A DNA stretch of 7,780 nt from Flavobacteriaceae bacterium. GTDB taxonomy: Bacteria; Bacteroidota; Bacteroidia; Flavobacteriales; Flavobacteriaceae. Both the position numbers and the translations under genes were made by a program. Each line of letters opens with the position of its first letter. The stretch's first letter is position 1. Under the pieces are notes generated by a model. That model was given only the letters and a program-made list of their open reading frames with translations. It ran no database searches and had not been told where the DNA came from. The stretch is taken from contig NZOY01000001.1 of assembly GCA_002695445.1 (NCBI GenBank), positions 1 to 7,780 on the forward strand, given 5' to 3'. This document shows, one piece after another, positions 5,700 to 7,780 of the stretch.

Positions 5700-7780
5700 A
5701 TGAATATCTATTTCGCTAGATACTGCATAGCAGTTATTGGTTTAATAATAAATATTTTTTTTGGGTTTTCACAGATTAAAAATAATCCTGTAATAGATTG
5801 GGAAGTAATTACAGAGTTACCTGATGAAAATGGGATACCTAATAAAGGCCTCGCGGGGAGTTTTGCTGGAGTTAGCAATGGTGTAATGTTGATTGCAGGA
5901 GGAGCTAATTTTCAAAACAAAATGCCTTGGGATGGTGGAAAAAAATTTTTTAGCGACAAAATATATATTCTAGAAAAAAAAGGGGATAAATACAATTGGC
6001 AACCTAGAACTTTTTCATTACCAAGTCCGGTTGCATATGGATATTCTATAACGACCCCCAAAGGAGTTTTGTGTATTGGCGGCCGTAATTCTGAAAAAAT
6101 ATTATCAAATGTTTTTTATATAAAATGGGATCCATCAAGTGAAAATATAATAATCGAGGAGCTACCATCATTACCCGTTCCTCTAGCTCATTTATCGGCC
6201 AGTATAATTGGCGAAAAAGTATATGTAGCAGGTGGTGAAAATTTAAATAAGTCCACAAATTATTTCTTTTCCTTAAATATTTCTGATGATTATTCATTAG
6301 AACAAAAATGGGTGACACTGCCATCTACTCCTGGTTTGTCTAGAGCTTTTTCAGTTTTACAATCTCAATCGAATGGAAAAGAACATGGATTATATTTATT
6401 TTCTGGAAGGTCGTATGATGAGAGTGGTTTTGTAGAGATTTTATCAGATAGCTATTTTTTCAGCCCAAATAAAAATGATTGGGAATCATTGGATGAAAAA
6501 ATAAATTTCCCTGTAATGGCAGGTAATTCATTTGAATCTGGTTTAGAATTTGTTTTTTTACCTTCAGGTGATTCAGGGAAAGAGTTTATGAAAATTAGAT
6601 CACTCGAAGATTTAATTAATCAATTTAATGGATTGGAAAAAACTACATTCTTAGACTCATTAAAAACTTCTCTAAGAGATAGATTAATAAATCATAAAGG
6701 CTTTTCAAAAGATATTTTAGTATATAACACGATAACAAAAACTAAATTAAAAATAGGGGAATTACCATATGGAGTAGTAACTGCTCCTGTTGTAAACTGG
6801 AATGGTGATTTCTTTATTGTTAGTGGAGAAATCAGCCCAGGTATTCGAACTCCCTCAATTTTAAGAGGTAAAATTAATAGTGTTCAGGATTCTTTTGGAT
6901 TTTTAAATACTTTAGTACTGTTTGCCTATTTTGTTTTGCTACTTTTTATTGGATTTTTCTTCTCTAAAAGACAAAAAAGTACTGAAGATTATTTTAAAGG
7001 AAATGGTCGAATACCATGGTGGGCAGCAGGGTTAAGTATTTTTGGAACAGCACTCAGCGCTATTACTTTTATTGCAATTCCTGCCAAAGCATACTCTACT
7101 GACTGGTCTTACATTTGGTTAAATGCTGGAATTTTACTCGTTGCACCTTTATTAATATATTTTTATATTCCGATTTACAGGAAATTAAATATCACTTCAG
7201 CTTACCATTATTTAGAATTAAGATTTAACGTTATTCTAAGGTTGATTGGAAGTATTTCTTTTGTTTTATTTCAAATTGGAAGAATAGCTGTTGTCTTATT
7301 TTTGCCAGCACTGGCAATTAATGTTGTAACTGAAATCAATATTTATACTTGTATTTTATCAATGGGTCTTTTAAGCCTTATATACACATTGATGGGGGGA
7401 ATTGAAGCTGTAATATGGACAGATGCAATGCAAGTTATTATTTTATTGGGAGGTGCCCTTTTAAGCGTATTTTTTATAATTTACAAAATAGATGGAGGTT
7501 TTTTTGAGATTATAAATTCTGCAATTAATTTAAATAAAATTAACACTTTTAATATGGTACTTGATTTTAGTAAACCTACTTTTTGGGTTGTTCTATTTGG
7601 GGGTTATTTTTCTTCACTTGCGACCTATGCCTGTGATCAAACAATGGTACAAAGGTATTTAACCACTGAAGATGAAAATGGAGCGGTAAAAAGTTTACTG
7701 ACGAATATGTGGTTAACTATACCTGCTACACTTATATTCTTTTTTGTTGGTACTTCGCTTTTCGTTTTTTTTAAACAGTA
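5700..7780 (+). CDS. cyclically permuted mutarotase - sodium:solute symporter fusion, 5' part (runs off the window)
   Basis: Continuous frame of 693 codons, open at the window end. Signal peptide 1-24, probable cleavage S24|Q25. Residues about 30-395 form a Kelch-type propeller of the cyclically permuted mutarotase (NanM/YjhT-like) family: KGLAGSFAGVSNG and LIAGGANF (49-71), MPWDGGKK, LCIGGRN (124-130), VYVAGGEN (174-181), LYLFSGRS and FIVSGE, plus the family's helical insert (about 296-333) before GFSKDILVYN. From about 404 the chain becomes a sodium:solute symporter: TM1 (404-423), IFGTALSAITF (447-457), the hallmark GGIEAVIWTDAMQ (566-578) and DQTMVQRYL (646-654); about eight membrane segments are visible before truncation. 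SSS proteins begin outside the membrane, so the propeller would face the periplasm beside the transport entrance. It probably converts a sugar between anomers and imports it with Na+. Sialic acid is the best-known NanM substrate, but no other sialic acid gene is visible and the rhamnosidase neighbour suggests another sugar. Confidence 0.92.
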   Translation, partial: MNIYFARYCIAVIGLIINIFFGFSQIKNNPVIDWEVITELPDENGIPNKGLAGSFAGVSNGVMLIAGGANFQNKMPWDGGKKFFSDKIYILEKKGDKYNWQPRTFSLPSPVAYGYSITTPKGVLCIGGRNSEKILSNVFYIKWDPSSENIIIEELPSLPVPLAHLSASIIGEKVYVAGGENLNKSTNYFFSLNISDDYSLEQKWVTLPSTPGLSRAFSVLQSQSNGKEHGLYLFSGRSYDESGFVEILSDSYFFSPNKNDWESLDEKINFPVMAGNSFESGLEFVFLPSGDSGKEFMKIRSLEDLINQFNGLEKTTFLDSLKTSLRDRLINHKGFSKDILVYNTITKTKLKIGELPYGVVTAPVVNWNGDFFIVSGEISPGIRTPSILRGKINSVQDSFGFLNTLVLFAYFVLLLFIGFFFSKRQKSTEDYFKGNGRIPWWAAGLSIFGTALSAITFIAIPAKAYSTDWSYIWLNAGILLVAPLLIYFYIPIYRKLNITSAYHYLELRFNVILRLIGSISFVLFQIGRIAVVLFLPALAINVVTEINIYTCILSMGLLSLIYTLMGGIEAVIWTDAMQVIILLGGALLSVFFIIYKIDGGFFEIINSAINLNKINTFNMVLDFSKPTFWVVLFGGYFSSLATYACDQTMVQRYLTTEDENGAVKSLLTNMWLTIPATLIFFFVGTSLFVFFKQ

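Noticed and set aside
6046..6324. 92-codon minus-strand ORF
   Set aside because: Antisense to the mutarotase propeller; the plus frame carries the Kelch motifs continuously.
6585..6699. Helical, charged insert breaking the mutarotase propeller (residues 296-333), first taken for a foreign insertion
   Set aside because: A similar helical insert before the GF-x-D-(I/L)-L-x-YN strand is, as I recall, normal in cyclically permuted mutarotases.

Overview
The window is strongly AT-rich, genes lack Shine-Dalgarno sequences, and the exported proteins have Bacteroidota-style signal peptides that appear to be cleaved just before a glutamine. The protein families (GH78 rhamnosidase, CBM9/DUF5916 protein, PQQ lipoprotein with an internal cytochrome c, mutarotase-symporter fusion) also fit Bacteroidota. 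A marine flavobacterium-like organism is my best guess. No rRNA, tRNA, CRISPR array, mobile element or SusC/SusD pair is present.

Layout. Three genes lie on the minus strand and one on the plus strand, diverging from a 109-bp gap at 5591-5699. In order of minus-strand transcription they are: a GH78 alpha-L-rhamnosidase-like enzyme (5590 to 3242, GTG start); after 139 bp, a PQQ-dependent sugar dehydrogenase lipoprotein with an inserted c-type cytochrome domain (3102 to 988); and after 34 bp, the N-terminal 317 codons of a CBM9/DUF5916 protein (953 to beyond base 1, apparent TTG start). On the plus strand, 5700 to beyond 7780 encodes the first 693 residues of a fusion between a cyclically permuted mutarotase (NanM-type Kelch propeller) and a sodium:solute symporter (SSS family).

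How they may work together (inference). Every protein here carries an export signal, so the locus looks like an envelope-located sugar-handling set. The glycosidase would release a terminal deoxy-sugar such as L-rhamnose. The tethered mutarotase would interconvert its anomers at the mouth of the Na+ symporter that imports it. The PQQ-cytochrome lipoprotein would oxidise an aldose in the periplasm and feed electrons to the respiratory chain. The substrate is not proven by sequence.

The divergent gap holds a 42-bp imperfect palindrome (5639-5680) with perfect 10-bp outer arms, which could be a shared operator or a 5'-UTR hairpin. Other points of interest are the unusual starts of two of the four genes, a His-to-Gln change in the dehydrogenase at a position linked to substrate choice in E. 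coli Gcd, and a variant acid loop in the rhamnosidase.
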